Positions 37,279-47,005 of a stretch of 64,000 bases of DNA are shown piece after piece. Position numbers and translations under genes: made by a program. The DNA comes from Rhizobium bangladeshense (GTDB lineage Bacteria > Pseudomonadota > Alphaproteobacteria > Rhizobiales > Rhizobiaceae): contig NZ_CP071612.1 in the NCBI RefSeq assembly GCF_017357245.1, forward strand, positions 4,019,501 through 4,083,500. Direction: 5' to 3'. Each line of letters starts with the position of its first letter. The first letter of the stretch is position 1. The notes under the pieces were generated by a model. The model ran no database searches and was not told the origin of the DNA. It saw nothing but the letters and a program-made list of their open reading frames with translations.

Positions 37279-37602
37279 TTGCTCCAGTATCGCGCGGCCG
37301 TTCTTGCCGACCGACCGTCCGCGCGTCAATGCTTACCTTCTGCTTTAACATCAACTGCGGCAAAAGGCGCAGTTTTTCGAATGATTCCAGATAAAAAATC
37401 TGCGAGGCGCGAGCGAGTGGATCGATGCAGCCGAAAGCGGTGGAAAATCGCGTAGACCGCTCGGGCGCGCAACCAGGTCCTCATTGCAAAAAAATCAATC
37501 CAACAGTGGACAACCCTTTCTTCCGACATAGTTTTTGAGCTAGCCTAAAAAAAACAATAGGGACGGCCTATGCCCATTGGGCGACAACCCAGGAGAAAAG
37601 AG
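37279..37602. other. Divergent intergenic region hemA / lipoprotein
   Basis: About 324 bases. AACTGCG-N8-CGCAGTT followed by TTTTT (37353-37377) looks like a rightward terminator. A CAGAT/ATCTG pair follows at about 37390. Just before the lipoprotein gene there is an A-rich TAGCCTAAAAAAAACAATAG patch. No protein gene seen. Confidence 0.45.
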
Positions 37603-37860
37603 ATGAAAAAAGCTGTCATACTCGCACTGATCGGCCTGTCGGTCGCAAGCTGCACGCCCACCCAGCAAGGCGCCGGTATCGGCGCTGCATCCGGCGCCGT
37701 CATTGGCGGTGCAGTCACCGGCAATGTCCGTGGCGCGGCGGTCGGTGCCGCTATCGGCGGCGTGTCGGGCGCCCTCATCGGCAGCGTCGCCGAACAGCCC
37801 GGCCAGTGCTACTATCGCGACCGCTATGGCCGCCGTTACATCGACGCTTGCCCGCGCTGA
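37603..37860 (+). CDS. Glycine-zipper lipoprotein
   Basis: An 85-residue lipoprotein: MKKAVILALIGLSVASC with the lipid-carrying Cys at 17, then a glycine zipper GAGIGAASGAVIGGAVTGN repeated as GAAVGAAIGGVSGALIGS, and a basic YYRDRYGRRYIDACPR tail. Such proteins (SlyB/YMGG type) sit in the outer membrane or span it in small oligomers. CAGGAG site at the right distance; a strong terminator follows, so it is monocistronic. Confidence 0.85.
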   Translation: MKKAVILALIGLSVASCTPTQQGAGIGAASGAVIGGAVTGNVRGAAVGAAIGGVSGALIGSVAEQPGQCYYRDRYGRRYIDACPR

Positions 37861-37886
37861 GAGCGCTCACAAACGGCAAAAACAGG

Positions 37887-37915
37887 AAATCCCGGACACA
37901 CATCCGGGATTTTTT
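37887..37915 (+). terminator. Intrinsic terminator
   Basis: Perfect 10-bp stem AAATCCCGGA / TCCGGGATTT with a six-base loop and a T run, 27 bases after the lipoprotein stop. Confidence 0.9.
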
Positions 37916-38027
37916 GTGCTGAATTAGCGCGTGGGCAATTTAAAATGGTACACCCTGCGCGATTTTGCCGCTAAGCTGTTCACGGCTGGGCAACGAAGCT
38001 TCATGTAGGCGTAACCAAAAGCAGCGG

Positions 38028-39956
38028 ATGCGGATTAGAGGGATAGGCCCGAAAACAGGTACTGCGTATCGGCGAACAGGCACCATGATGGTGGTCGCAG
38101 CGGCAGCTGCTTTCTCACCGGTCCTGATCGGCGATGCTTACGCCTTCAAGCTTTTCGGCATCACCATCTTCGGCAAGGAAGAGGACGAGAGCGAACAGGT
38201 GCCCGATCCTGTGCGCTACCAAGTGGAGCTCAAGGCCGACACCGCCGATCCTGATCTTAGGGAAGCGCTGGAAAATAGCTCTCGTCTCGTCAGCGATCAG
38301 AAACAGCCCGTCTCCGGCGATCTCGGCATCGTCGTTAAGGCGCGTGATGATCGCGAGCGGCTGATCGCCGCCTTGTACGAAAAGGCGCGTTACGGCGGCG
38401 TGGTGACGATCACCATCGATGGCAGGAACATCGACGACCTGCCGCCCAACCCGACATTCGACCGCTCCGGGCCGATCCCCGTTACCGTCGATATAACACC
38501 CGGCCCCGTTTTCAGGGTCAGAGAGGTGCAATTCGGCGGCGACGCCGCGGATCGCAATCCCGCCGATTACGACCTCGCCCCAGGTGCCGAGGCCGGCTCG
38601 CTCGCCATCATCAAAGCCGGCGACAGAATAGTTGAGCAGTTGAAAAGCGAAGGCCGGCCTTTCGCCAAATTGACCGAACGCAAGGTCGTCGCCGATCACA
38701 GGAGCGACACGGTCGACATCGTGCTTGCTGCCGAGGGCGGGCCTGTCGCCCCTATCGGCGATGTCGGTGTCACCGGCGAAAAAACCGTTCGGCCAGGTTT
38801 CATCCAGCGCTATTCCCGGTTGAACAAAGGGGACGCCTATTCCCCGGAAAGGCTGAAGAAGGCCGGCGAGCGGCTTCGCGCGCTCGGCGTCTTTTCGAGC
38901 GTCACCATCCACGAAGGCGATGCGCTGGCACCGGACGGCACCTTGCCGATGACGATCGAAGTTTCCGAAGGCAAGCGGCGCTATTTCGGCGTCGGCGCGC
39001 AATATTCCACCACCGACGGCTTCGGCGTCCAGGGCTATTGGGGCCACCGCAACCTGTTCGGCGAAGCCGAGACGCTGAGGATCGAGGGCTCGGTCTCGCG
39101 GCTCGGCGAAACCACCGATGTCGGCAGCCTCGACTATTCCGCCGGCATTCTCTTCACTAAGCCCGGCGCCTTCTTCCCCGCCGCCACGCTGAAGGCCGGC
39201 ATCGTCGCCAAGACCCAGAATCCGGACGCTTATAACGCGACGCTCGTCACCGCCTCGCTGGGCATTTCCTATGAATTGACCGACAAGGATACGGTGTCTG
39301 CGAGCGGCGAAGTCAGCTGGGAGCGCGATGACGACGCCTTCGGCACCAATGACTATCTGACCATCGCCCTGCCGCTCCAATATGATCGTGACGCCCGCGA
39401 CGATAAGTTCAATCCGACCGAAGGCTATCGCGCGACCGTGTCGGCAAAGCCAGGCTACGAGATTTTCAATGGCACACCCTATGCGGCGTTCGAAGGCTCG
39501 ATCTCAGGTTATCTGCCGTTCGGCGCCGAGGATCGCCTCGTGCTTGCCGGCAAGGTCGCCGCCGGCGTGCTGATCGGCGGCGGCGGAATCGAGGATATTC
39601 CTGCAACGCAGCGCTTTTTTGCCGGCGGTGGCGGTTCGGTGCGCGGATACAGCTATCAGGAGATTTCGCCTTACAACGACAATGGCGAGGCCACCGGCGG
39701 CCGCTCCTATGTGACCGGCTCGCTGGAGGCCCGCATCCAGATCACAGATACAATCGGCCTCGTGCCCTTCATCGATGTCGGCACCGTATCCGACAGCACC
39801 TTCCCGGATTTTTCCGATATCCGCGCCGGCGCCGGCGCGGGAATACGATATGCCACACCTTTCGGCCCGCTGCGGCTTGATTTTGCCGTGCCGCTGAACA
39901 AGTACGAAGATGGCACAGATTATGGAATTTATGCCGGCATTGGCCAATCCTTCTAG
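38028..39956 (+). CDS. tamA: Outer-membrane assembly factor TamA (BamA/Omp85 family)
   Basis: About 642 residues. After a basic N-terminus comes the signal helix (MMVVAAAAAFSPVLIGDAYA), then three POTRA-like domains (to about residue 310) and a 16-strand Omp85 barrel with the conserved GGGGSVRGYSYQEISP and final FGPLRLDFAVPL and IYAGIGQSF. It inserts or assembles outer-membrane proteins with TamB. I start at the ATG at 38028; a TTG at 37965 is possible but unconvincing. tamB follows after 60 bases. Confidence 0.93.
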   Translation: MRIRGIGPKTGTAYRRTGTMMVVAAAAAFSPVLIGDAYAFKLFGITIFGKEEDESEQVPDPVRYQVELKADTADPDLREALENSSRLVSDQKQPVSGDLGIVVKARDDRERLIAALYEKARYGGVVTITIDGRNIDDLPPNPTFDRSGPIPVTVDITPGPVFRVREVQFGGDAADRNPADYDLAPGAEAGSLAIIKAGDRIVEQLKSEGRPFAKLTERKVVADHRSDTVDIVLAAEGGPVAPIGDVGVTGEKTVRPGFIQRYSRLNKGDAYSPERLKKAGERLRALGVFSSVTIHEGDALAPDGTLPMTIEVSEGKRRYFGVGAQYSTTDGFGVQGYWGHRNLFGEAETLRIEGSVSRLGETTDVGSLDYSAGILFTKPGAFFPAATLKAGIVAKTQNPDAYNATLVTASLGISYELTDKDTVSASGEVSWERDDDAFGTNDYLTIALPLQYDRDARDDKFNPTEGYRATVSAKPGYEIFNGTPYAAFEGSISGYLPFGAEDRLVLAGKVAAGVLIGGGGIEDIPATQRFFAGGGGSVRGYSYQEISPYNDNGEATGGRSYVTGSLEARIQITDTIGLVPFIDVGTVSDSTFPDFSDIRAGAGAGIRYATPFGPLRLDFAVPLNKYEDGTDYGIYAGIGQSF

Positions 39957-40016
39957 GATTGCCGATTCCGGCTCCTTCCGATCGATGGGCCGCATGAAAA
40001 CGGGGTAGTCCGCGCG

Positions 40017-43000
40017 ATGCAAACGCTGGCAAAAATCGTCAATTGGATCGTGCGGGTCACCGCCTATGCCGTAGGCGCCATTTTGATTCTCGCCGTCGCG
40101 GCACTTGCGATCTTCGGCTTCACCTCCTTTGGGGCCCGGATCGTCACGGAGAGAATCGCCTCCACCCTCTCCAACCGCGACATGACGATCGAGGTACGCG
40201 AACCGGAAGGGCTTTTGACCGGCGGGCTACGCGCTGCCGAAATCTCCCTTTCCGACACGAGAGGCGTTTTTGCGGAAATTCACGGTGTGACGATCGACTG
40301 GAACCCGCTAGCGCTGCTAACGGGAACATTCCACGCCGAGCGGTTCCAGATCGAGACGATCAACGTGCTGCGAAAGCCGGTGCGCACCCTGCCCTCGCGG
40401 CCCAGCGCCGAGAATTCCGGCGGCTTCACTCTTCCGGTCAAGATCGATGTCGACCGCGTGGCCCTGCCCGATATCAAACTGGCCGAATCCTTTGCCGGGC
40501 GCGCTTTCGCGCTCGCCGCCGAAGGCAGCCTGTCGGCGGATGGCGACGGCGGCGAAGCGATGATCAATGTCAGCCGCCACGCGGTCCCGGATGCGCGGCT
40601 TACCGCCGATATCGCCTACGCGCCGGCCGAAAACCGGCTGCAGCTGAAGGCGCAGCTTGCCGAGCCGAAGGGCGGGCTTCTGGCGGGCTTCCTCGGCCTG
40701 CCTGGCAATCCGGCCGTCAACATCGACCTCGACGGCCAGGGACCGATATCGGACTGGACAGGAAAAATGCAGGCGGCGCTTGACGGACAACAGCGCGCTG
40801 CGATCGAGGGTCGGCATTCGATTGCTCCAGACGGGCTGCACCATCTCGACCTCAAGGGCGGCGGTGACCTGAGCTCGCTTCTGCCCGCGGCATTCCGGCC
40901 GCTTTTCGCCGGGCAAACCAATATCGACCTTGCCGCCACCTTCGACGATCGTGGCAAGATTGATATCCAGACCGGCAATATCGCCACCGGCAGCGTCGTC
41001 ATCGCCGCATCGGGAGCGCTTGATCCGGCCGGCAACAACAGCCTGAACGCCAATCTGCTCGGCACGTCCGGACCCGTCGATTTTCGCTGGCCGCTCGCCG
41101 AGGGCGAAGCGCGCTTCCTGATATCCGGCCTTAATCTAGCCCTCACTGGTGACGCGCAGACCGCCCGGCTGAACGTCAGCGGCTCGCTCGACAGCGCAAC
41201 TCTTCCGCAGGCCGATATCGGCAACGTGAAGCTGACGGCAAAGAGCGACTCCTTCAACCTCGCCTCCCGCTCCGGCAGCGTCCAGCTGCGCCTCGTAGCC
41301 GGGGACGCGACCTTTGCCGAACCGAATCTCAATCGTGCAGTCCAAGGGCCTATCACGATCGCCTCGCCGCTCCAGATTTCGCCCGGCGGCATCGGTTTCA
41401 ACGGCACCACTGTCGAAAGCGCCAATATCAACGGCAGCCTCAACGGCTCCTACCGGCTGGCGGACCGCGCGCTGACCGGCAATGTGAAGGTGATCATCGA
41501 ACCGACGGCCCTGCCGGCCGCGGCAACGAGCAGGTTCGACCAGCCGATCTCCCTCGAAAGCCAGGTGACCGGCACCATCCCGTCGAGATTCGCGCTGTCC
41601 AACCTCGTCCTGAAATCCGGCACGCTTGAAGCCGCCGGCAATGTCGCGCTTGATGGCACGATGCTCAACGCTGATCTTTCAGGTCGGCTGCCCGATATCG
41701 GTAAGCTGGTTGCGGGCGCGAGCGGCGGAGCGGGTTATGCGCTGAGGGTCGGAGGCGAACTGCCGGCGGTCTCAGTGACCGCCAATGTCAAAACTCCCAG
41801 CCTTGAAATAGCCGATCGGCGGTTCGTCAACCTCAATATCGATCTGTCGGGTATCGCCGATCCCAAGGCGCCGCAGGGGAAGTTTGCGGCGACCGGCACG
41901 ATCGACGGCCAACCGATCGGCATCAACGGCGACATCCGCTCTGCGAACGGCAGGACGACCATTCCCGCACTGACCGCCGATATCGGCGGCAACCGCCTGA
42001 CCGGCAATCTGGAGCTTTCACCCTCACTGACGCCCTCGGGCGCGTTGACCTTCGATTTCCCCAGGATCGGCCTGCTGGCAGCCCTCGGCGGACAGAAAGC
42101 CGAAGGAGATCTCAAGGGTTCAATCGGGATCGACAGCGACGGCGGCAGGATTGCGGTCAAGCTCATTGCATCAGGCGCCTCGATCCGCCGCGATACGCTT
42201 GCGATCGTCAAGCCGGATATCGACCTCACGGTCAGCGATCTCAGCGCCCTTGCGGCAAATGGCACGGTCCGTGCCGAAGAGCTGGCTGCCGGCGCAAACA
42301 AGCTTGGCGGACTGTCGCTCAGCTTTTCCAAGCAGCAGGACCGGACCGACTTCGATCTTGATGCGACCTATGATGGCAATCCCGTACTGGCAGCCGGCGA
42401 TATCGAGCCGGGGGGCGGCGCGGTCGATCTCAATCTCGATCGTTTTTCGGCCAGCCCCCGCAACATCAGTGTCGAGCTTGCCGCACCGACACAGGTCACA
42501 ATCGGCGGCGGTGTCGCCAATCTGAATGGGATGACGGTTCGCACCGGCACCGGCACGGTAAGCGTTACGGGTACGGCCGGCGAGACGCTGAAGCTCGACG
42601 CCGTCATTAAGGAGCTGCCGGCGGCACTCGCCAATGGTTTCGTGCCGAATCTTTCGGCCGGCGGCACCATCTCGGGAACGGTTGCTGTGACGGGAACGCC
42701 GGCAGCACCCATCGCCGATTTCAAACTCGACTGGAAGGATGCGACGACAGGGCAGACCAAGGGCGCGGGCCTCGCACCGCTCGGCATCGTCGCCAGCGGC
42801 AAATTTGCCGACAAGAAGCTCGATTTCGATACGACGATCGGCGGGGCCGACGGCCTTTCACTCAAGGCTGCCGGCGACGTCGCGCTGGCTGATCCGACGG
42901 CACCGGTGTTCGATATCGACGCCGATATCCTTAATCTGCCTGCGCATGTCGCCAATGGTTTCGTTTCCGATCTCGCCGCCGAAGGCGCGATCACGGGGAA

Positions 43001-46000
43001 GGTGACCGCTTCCGGTTCCCCTAAGGCTCCGACCGCCAATTTTGATCTCGCCTGGAAAAGTGCTGCGACGAACCACACGAAGCGCGCCGGCCTCGCCGGT
43101 CTTGACGTGGCTGCCTCCGGCAAATTCGCGGACAACAAGCTCGATTTCGACGCTGCGGCCAGCGGCGCCGGCAACCTCTCGCTTAAAGCGAACGGCAACG
43201 TGGACATCACCGGAACGACGATCGGTGCGGTTAGGGTTGACGCAACGCTGACCAATATCCCCGCGGCTATTGCCAACAGCTTCGTCCCCGATCTTGCAGC
43301 GGAAGGCGCGCTCTCCGGAACGGTCGCGGTCAGCGGATCGCTTGCAGCTCCGACCGCCGATTTCGATCTCCATTGGCAAAACGCCGCAACGAGCCACACG
43401 AAGCGCGCCGGCCTCGCCGGCCTCGGCGTCACCGCGTCCGGAAACTTCGCCGACAACAAGCTCGATTTCGACGCCGCCGTCGCCGGCGCCGACAGCCTCT
43501 CGCTCAAGGCGAACGGCAATCTCGCCATTACCGGCACGGCAATCAGCACCGTCGCGGCCGATGCGACGCTCTCAGATATCCCGGCAAGCCTCGCAAACGG
43601 CTTCGTCGCCGGTCTTGCCGCCGAGGGGGCCGTCTCCGGCAAGGTCTCGGCTGCGGGTTCGCTGTCCGCGCCGACTGCCAATTTTGACCTTAACTGGAAA
43701 GACGCTGCGACGAGCCATACGAAGCGTGCCGGCCTTGCCGCTCTCGGCATAACCGCGGCGGGGAAATTTATCGATAACAAGCTGGATTTCAACGCGGCAG
43801 CCAGTGGCGATCAAGGTCTCTCGTTAAATGCCATCGGCAATGTCGCTCTCGCCGGTACGGCAATCGACAGCGTGAAGGTCGATGCCGAAGTCGCCAAGCT
43901 TCCGGCTGCTCTCGCCAACGCCTTCGTCCCCGATCTGGCAGCCGGTGGCACCATATCAGGCACAGTGTCTGCGGCCGGAACACCCGCTGCGCCGCAGGCC
44001 GATTTCAAACTCTCCTGGACGGATGCCGCAACCAGCCACACCAGAAGCGCGCACCTTTCGGGCCTCGCGCTTGTCGCATCGGGGCATCTGGCCGACAACA
44101 AGCTCGACTTCAACGCCAATCTCGGCGGCCAGGACGGCCTCTCGCTAAATGCCGTAGGCAATGTCGCGATATCGGGCGTCTCGGTCCGCAACCTTGACGT
44201 CAAAGCTGATCTCGCCAATCTGCCCGCAGCCCTTGCCAACGGCTTTGTTCCGGGTCTTGGCGCGGAGGGCATGGTGTCGGGAACGGCATCCGCCTCGGGG
44301 GCGCTTCCCAAGCCCGCCGTCGATTTCAAGCTCGATTGGAAGAATGCCTCCACCGCCCAGACCAGAAGCAGCGGCTTGTCAGGCTTGAGTGCCGCGGCCT
44401 CCGGTAAGTTCGCCAATGACAGGGTCGACTTCGATGCCAGTCTTGCCGGCAAGGACGGCGTGGTGGCCAAGGCGACGGGTGGGGCCGTGATTGCCGGAAA
44501 CGCCATCCGGGACCTCTCGGTCAATGCCGATATTCCCGCGCTGCCGGCCAGTATCGCCAATGCCTTTGTTCCCGGCCTCGGTGCCGAAGGCACTCTGTCG
44601 GCAAGCGCCCAGACTTCGGGAACGCCGGCAGACCCTATCGTCGATTTCAAGCTGAACTGGAAAGATGCCGCGACCAGCCACACCAAGGCCGCCGGCCTCT
44701 CCCGCCTTGCCTTGGCGGCGACGGGAAAATATGCCGGCGACCGGCTGGATTTCGATGCCGACCTCAGCGGCAGCGGCGGCATTTCGCTGAAAGCCGCCGG
44801 TAATCTTTCCATTGCAGGCACAACGATCCGATCGATCGATGTCACCGCGAACGCGGCCAATGTCCCGGCCGCCATCGCCAACGGTTTTGTACCTGGCATC
44901 GGAGCCGAAGGCACGATCTCGGCGACGGCCAAGGCGACAGGCGCGCTGTCCTCGCCCGTCGTCGACTTCAAGGTTGACTGGAAGAATGCCGCGACCAGCC
45001 AGACGAAAGGCGCCGGCCTGGCGCCACTCAGCGTCGGAGCATCCGGCAAGCTCGCCGGCGGCAGGCTGACGCTCGACACCAGCCTTGCCGGTGACGCCGG
45101 CATGTCGCTGAAGGGCGGCGGCAGCGTGGTGATATCGGGCAACCGCGCCATCGACATGCGCTTCAACGGCAATGTTCCCTTCGCCGTGCTTGGTGCCCCG
45201 CTCGCGCAGCAAGGCTTCGTCGCCGACGGCGTCGCCAAGGTTGATCTTGAGATTGGCGGAACGGCCGCAGCCCCCGTCATCAACGGCACTGTCTCGACAT
45301 CAGGCGCAAAGCTCGTCGACGTCAGGCGCAATCTTGCCGTCAACAATCTCGCAGCCACCGTCACCTTCAATGGTAAGCAAGCCGTCATATCGCGCCTCAA
45401 CGGCAATCTTGGCGGCGGCGGCACCATTTCAGTAAGCGGCACCATCGGCATCCAGCCGGCCGGTGGTTTCCCCGCCGACATTTCGATCAAGCTCGACAAG
45501 GCGGTCTATGTCGACGGAACGCTTGTCGTCTCGACAGTTAACGGGACACTCGGCCTGCGCGGGCCGATCATGAGTGCGACGCTGAGCGGCAGATTACGGC
45601 TGGACAAGACCTCGATCACCGTCCCGGAAAAATTGCCGACCTCCCTCAGCCAAATCGACATCCGGCATAAGAATGCACCGCGGGCAGTGCTTGCGCAGCT
45701 TCGCGATGAAGGCGAGCGAAAGCCGGGCGAGAAATCCTCCGTTTTGACGCTCGACCTCGAAATCGATGCGCCCTCGCAGATCTTCGTGCGCGGCCGCGGC
45801 ATCGATGCCGAGCTTGGAGGCCGCGTGACGATCCGCGGAACGGCGGCAGCACCCATAGTCACCGGCGGCTTTACGATGCGCCGCGGCCGGCTGACCATTC
45901 TCAATCGTCGCCTCAATTTCTCCGACAAGAGCAAAATCACCTTCGCCGGTGACCTGACGCCGGCGCTCGACATGGAAGCGACCTCCACCTCCGGCACGAC

Positions 46001-46439
46001 GACCCTGACGGTCGATGTCTCAGGCCTTGCTACCGATCCTTCGATCACCTTCTCCTCCTCGCCGCAACTGCCGCAGGACGAGGTGCTGGCGCAGTTGATC
46101 TTCGGCCAGTCGATGTCGAAGCTCTCGCCGGTGCAGATAGCCCAGCTCGCCGATGCCGTCAGCCAGCTGGCCGGCAACCGCTCCACATCGCTTTTCGAAG
46201 GCCTGCGCAACCAGCTCGGCGTCGACGATTTCGACGTCAGCACCGACGAGAAGGGCCAGACGAGTGTCAGCGTCGGCCGCTACCTCAACGATCGCACGTA
46301 TTTCGAACTGCAGCAGGGTGGCTCGGCCGGCGCCAAGGCAATTATCAATCTCGACGTCGGCCGCGGCGTGAAGTTGCGGGGAGCCGCTGGCGGTAACGGC
46401 GCCGGCGAAGCAGGCATCGTCTATGAACGGGAATATTAA
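40017..46439 (+). CDS. tamB: Translocation/assembly module protein TamB, extra-long
   Basis: A 2140-residue envelope-spanning protein: one N-terminal membrane helix (VGAILILAVAALAIFGFTSFG), a very long beta-rich AsmA/TamB-type groove, and the conserved C-terminal TamB domain (about the last 450 residues, with IFVRGRGIDAELGGRVTIRGTAAAPIVTGGFTMRRG and SSSPQLPQDEVLAQLIFGQSMSKLSP). E. coli TamB has 1259 residues; the excess comes largely from eight tandem units of 107 residues (865-1720). TamB-like proteins are hollow-sided beta tapes moving lipids between membranes. Adjacent tamA supports a TamA-TamB complex. Confidence 0.93.
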   Translation: MQTLAKIVNWIVRVTAYAVGAILILAVAALAIFGFTSFGARIVTERIASTLSNRDMTIEVREPEGLLTGGLRAAEISLSDTRGVFAEIHGVTIDWNPLALLTGTFHAERFQIETINVLRKPVRTLPSRPSAENSGGFTLPVKIDVDRVALPDIKLAESFAGRAFALAAEGSLSADGDGGEAMINVSRHAVPDARLTADIAYAPAENRLQLKAQLAEPKGGLLAGFLGLPGNPAVNIDLDGQGPISDWTGKMQAALDGQQRAAIEGRHSIAPDGLHHLDLKGGGDLSSLLPAAFRPLFAGQTNIDLAATFDDRGKIDIQTGNIATGSVVIAASGALDPAGNNSLNANLLGTSGPVDFRWPLAEGEARFLISGLNLALTGDAQTARLNVSGSLDSATLPQADIGNVKLTAKSDSFNLASRSGSVQLRLVAGDATFAEPNLNRAVQGPITIASPLQISPGGIGFNGTTVESANINGSLNGSYRLADRALTGNVKVIIEPTALPAAATSRFDQPISLESQVTGTIPSRFALSNLVLKSGTLEAAGNVALDGTMLNADLSGRLPDIGKLVAGASGGAGYALRVGGELPAVSVTANVKTPSLEIADRRFVNLNIDLSGIADPKAPQGKFAATGTIDGQPIGINGDIRSANGRTTIPALTADIGGNRLTGNLELSPSLTPSGALTFDFPRIGLLAALGGQKAEGDLKGSIGIDSDGGRIAVKLIASGASIRRDTLAIVKPDIDLTVSDLSALAANGTVRAEELAAGANKLGGLSLSFSKQQDRTDFDLDATYDGNPVLAAGDIEPGGGAVDLNLDRFSASPRNISVELAAPTQVTIGGGVANLNGMTVRTGTGTVSVTGTAGETLKLDAVIKELPAALANGFVPNLSAGGTISGTVAVTGTPAAPIADFKLDWKDATTGQTKGAGLAPLGIVASGKFADKKLDFDTTIGGADGLSLKAAGDVALADPTAPVFDIDADILNLPAHVANGFVSDLAAEGAITGKVTASGSPKAPTANFDLAWKSAATNHTKRAGLAGLDVAASGKFADNKLDFDAAASGAGNLSLKANGNVDITGTTIGAVRVDATLTNIPAAIANSFVPDLAAEGALSGTVAVSGSLAAPTADFDLHWQNAATSHTKRAGLAGLGVTASGNFADNKLDFDAAVAGADSLSLKANGNLAITGTAISTVAADATLSDIPASLANGFVAGLAAEGAVSGKVSAAGSLSAPTANFDLNWKDAATSHTKRAGLAALGITAAGKFIDNKLDFNAAASGDQGLSLNAIGNVALAGTAIDSVKVDAEVAKLPAALANAFVPDLAAGGTISGTVSAAGTPAAPQADFKLSWTDAATSHTRSAHLSGLALVASGHLADNKLDFNANLGGQDGLSLNAVGNVAISGVSVRNLDVKADLANLPAALANGFVPGLGAEGMVSGTASASGALPKPAVDFKLDWKNASTAQTRSSGLSGLSAAASGKFANDRVDFDASLAGKDGVVAKATGGAVIAGNAIRDLSVNADIPALPASIANAFVPGLGAEGTLSASAQTSGTPADPIVDFKLNWKDAATSHTKAAGLSRLALAATGKYAGDRLDFDADLSGSGGISLKAAGNLSIAGTTIRSIDVTANAANVPAAIANGFVPGIGAEGTISATAKATGALSSPVVDFKVDWKNAATSQTKGAGLAPLSVGASGKLAGGRLTLDTSLAGDAGMSLKGGGSVVISGNRAIDMRFNGNVPFAVLGAPLAQQGFVADGVAKVDLEIGGTAAAPVINGTVSTSGAKLVDVRRNLAVNNLAATVTFNGKQAVISRLNGNLGGGGTISVSGTIGIQPAGGFPADISIKLDKAVYVDGTLVVSTVNGTLGLRGPIMSATLSGRLRLDKTSITVPEKLPTSLSQIDIRHKNAPRAVLAQLRDEGERKPGEKSSVLTLDLEIDAPSQIFVRGRGIDAELGGRVTIRGTAAAPIVTGGFTMRRGRLTILNRRLNFSDKSKITFAGDLTPALDMEATSTSGTTTLTVDVSGLATDPSITFSSSPQLPQDEVLAQLIFGQSMSKLSPVQIAQLADAVSQLAGNRSTSLFEGLRNQLGVDDFDVSTDEKGQTSVSVGRYLNDRTYFELQQGGSAGAKAIINLDVGRGVKLRGAAGGNGAGEAGIVYEREY
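42609..45176 (+). repeat. Eight in-frame tandem repeats of 321 bp inside tamB
   Basis: The 2568 bases equal 8 x 321. Each unit runs from a [K/T/S/A]xxPAxxANxFV start through DFxLxWKxAxT, ASGKxADxKLDFD, GxLSLKAxGN to the next start. All eight are exactly 107 residues with no insertion or deletion. Units differ at many positions, so they are old copies, though adjacent ones (for example units 2-4, sharing SHTKRAGLA) are closest. Confidence 0.9.
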
Positions 46440-46445
46440 AGCGGC

Positions 46446-46883
46446 TTAAAAGCCCGTCTTGCTCGTTTTGAGCAGAATGTTGGTCTCGGTCGAATTGATG
46501 CCGTTGATCAACCTGATTCGGCGCAACGTCTCGTCAAAGGAGGCAAGGTCGCGATCCTCCAGCTCGGCGACGAAGTCCCATTTGCCATTGGTGCTGTGAA
46601 GCGCGCGCACCTGCGGCAGCCCCCTGAGCTGGTCGGCCACCCTGTCTGCGAGCTTGCCGAGCACCTCGATCATGACGATGGCGCGCACACCGGCGGACCG
46701 CGTCTCGTGACCGGTGCGGATGGTGAAGCCGACGATGGTGCCGCTGGCGACCAGCCGGTCGATACGGGCAGCGATCGTTGCCCGCGATGCACCGGTCATT
46801 GCCGCCAGCGAGGAGATGGACATGCGAGCATTGTGGCGAAGCGCACTCAGAAGTTCCGTATCGAGATCGTCCACGTCGAACAC
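46446..46883 (-). CDS. Lrp/AsnC-family regulator
   Basis: A 145-residue regulator: helix-turn-helix LDTELLSALRHNARMSISSLAAMTGASRATIAARIDRLVASGTI, then a RAM (ligand) domain with AIVMIEVLGKLADRVADQLRGLPQV. It is divergent from the arginase gene and by analogy is its activator, using arginine or ornithine as signal. Confidence 0.88.
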   Translation of the reverse strand: MFDVDDLDTELLSALRHNARMSISSLAAMTGASRATIAARIDRLVASGTIVGFTIRTGHETRSAGVRAIVMIEVLGKLADRVADQLRGLPQVRALHSTNGKWDFVAELEDRDLASFDETLRRIRLINGINSTETNILLKTSKTGF

Positions 46884-47005
46884 TTTGTCAAAATAGCTTT
46901 ATCAATCTGCGCAATCATAACCCATTTCTGACACTTTTCCATCTTTTTGCCGCCGGCCCTTTATCCCAATATCGGCCGAAACAGGCCTCAACACGGAGCC
47001 CTCGA

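Noticed and set aside
42368..43792. Long open frames opposite tamB (minus strand)
   Set aside because: They mirror the repetitive GC-rich coding of tamB, have no ribosome sites and no families.
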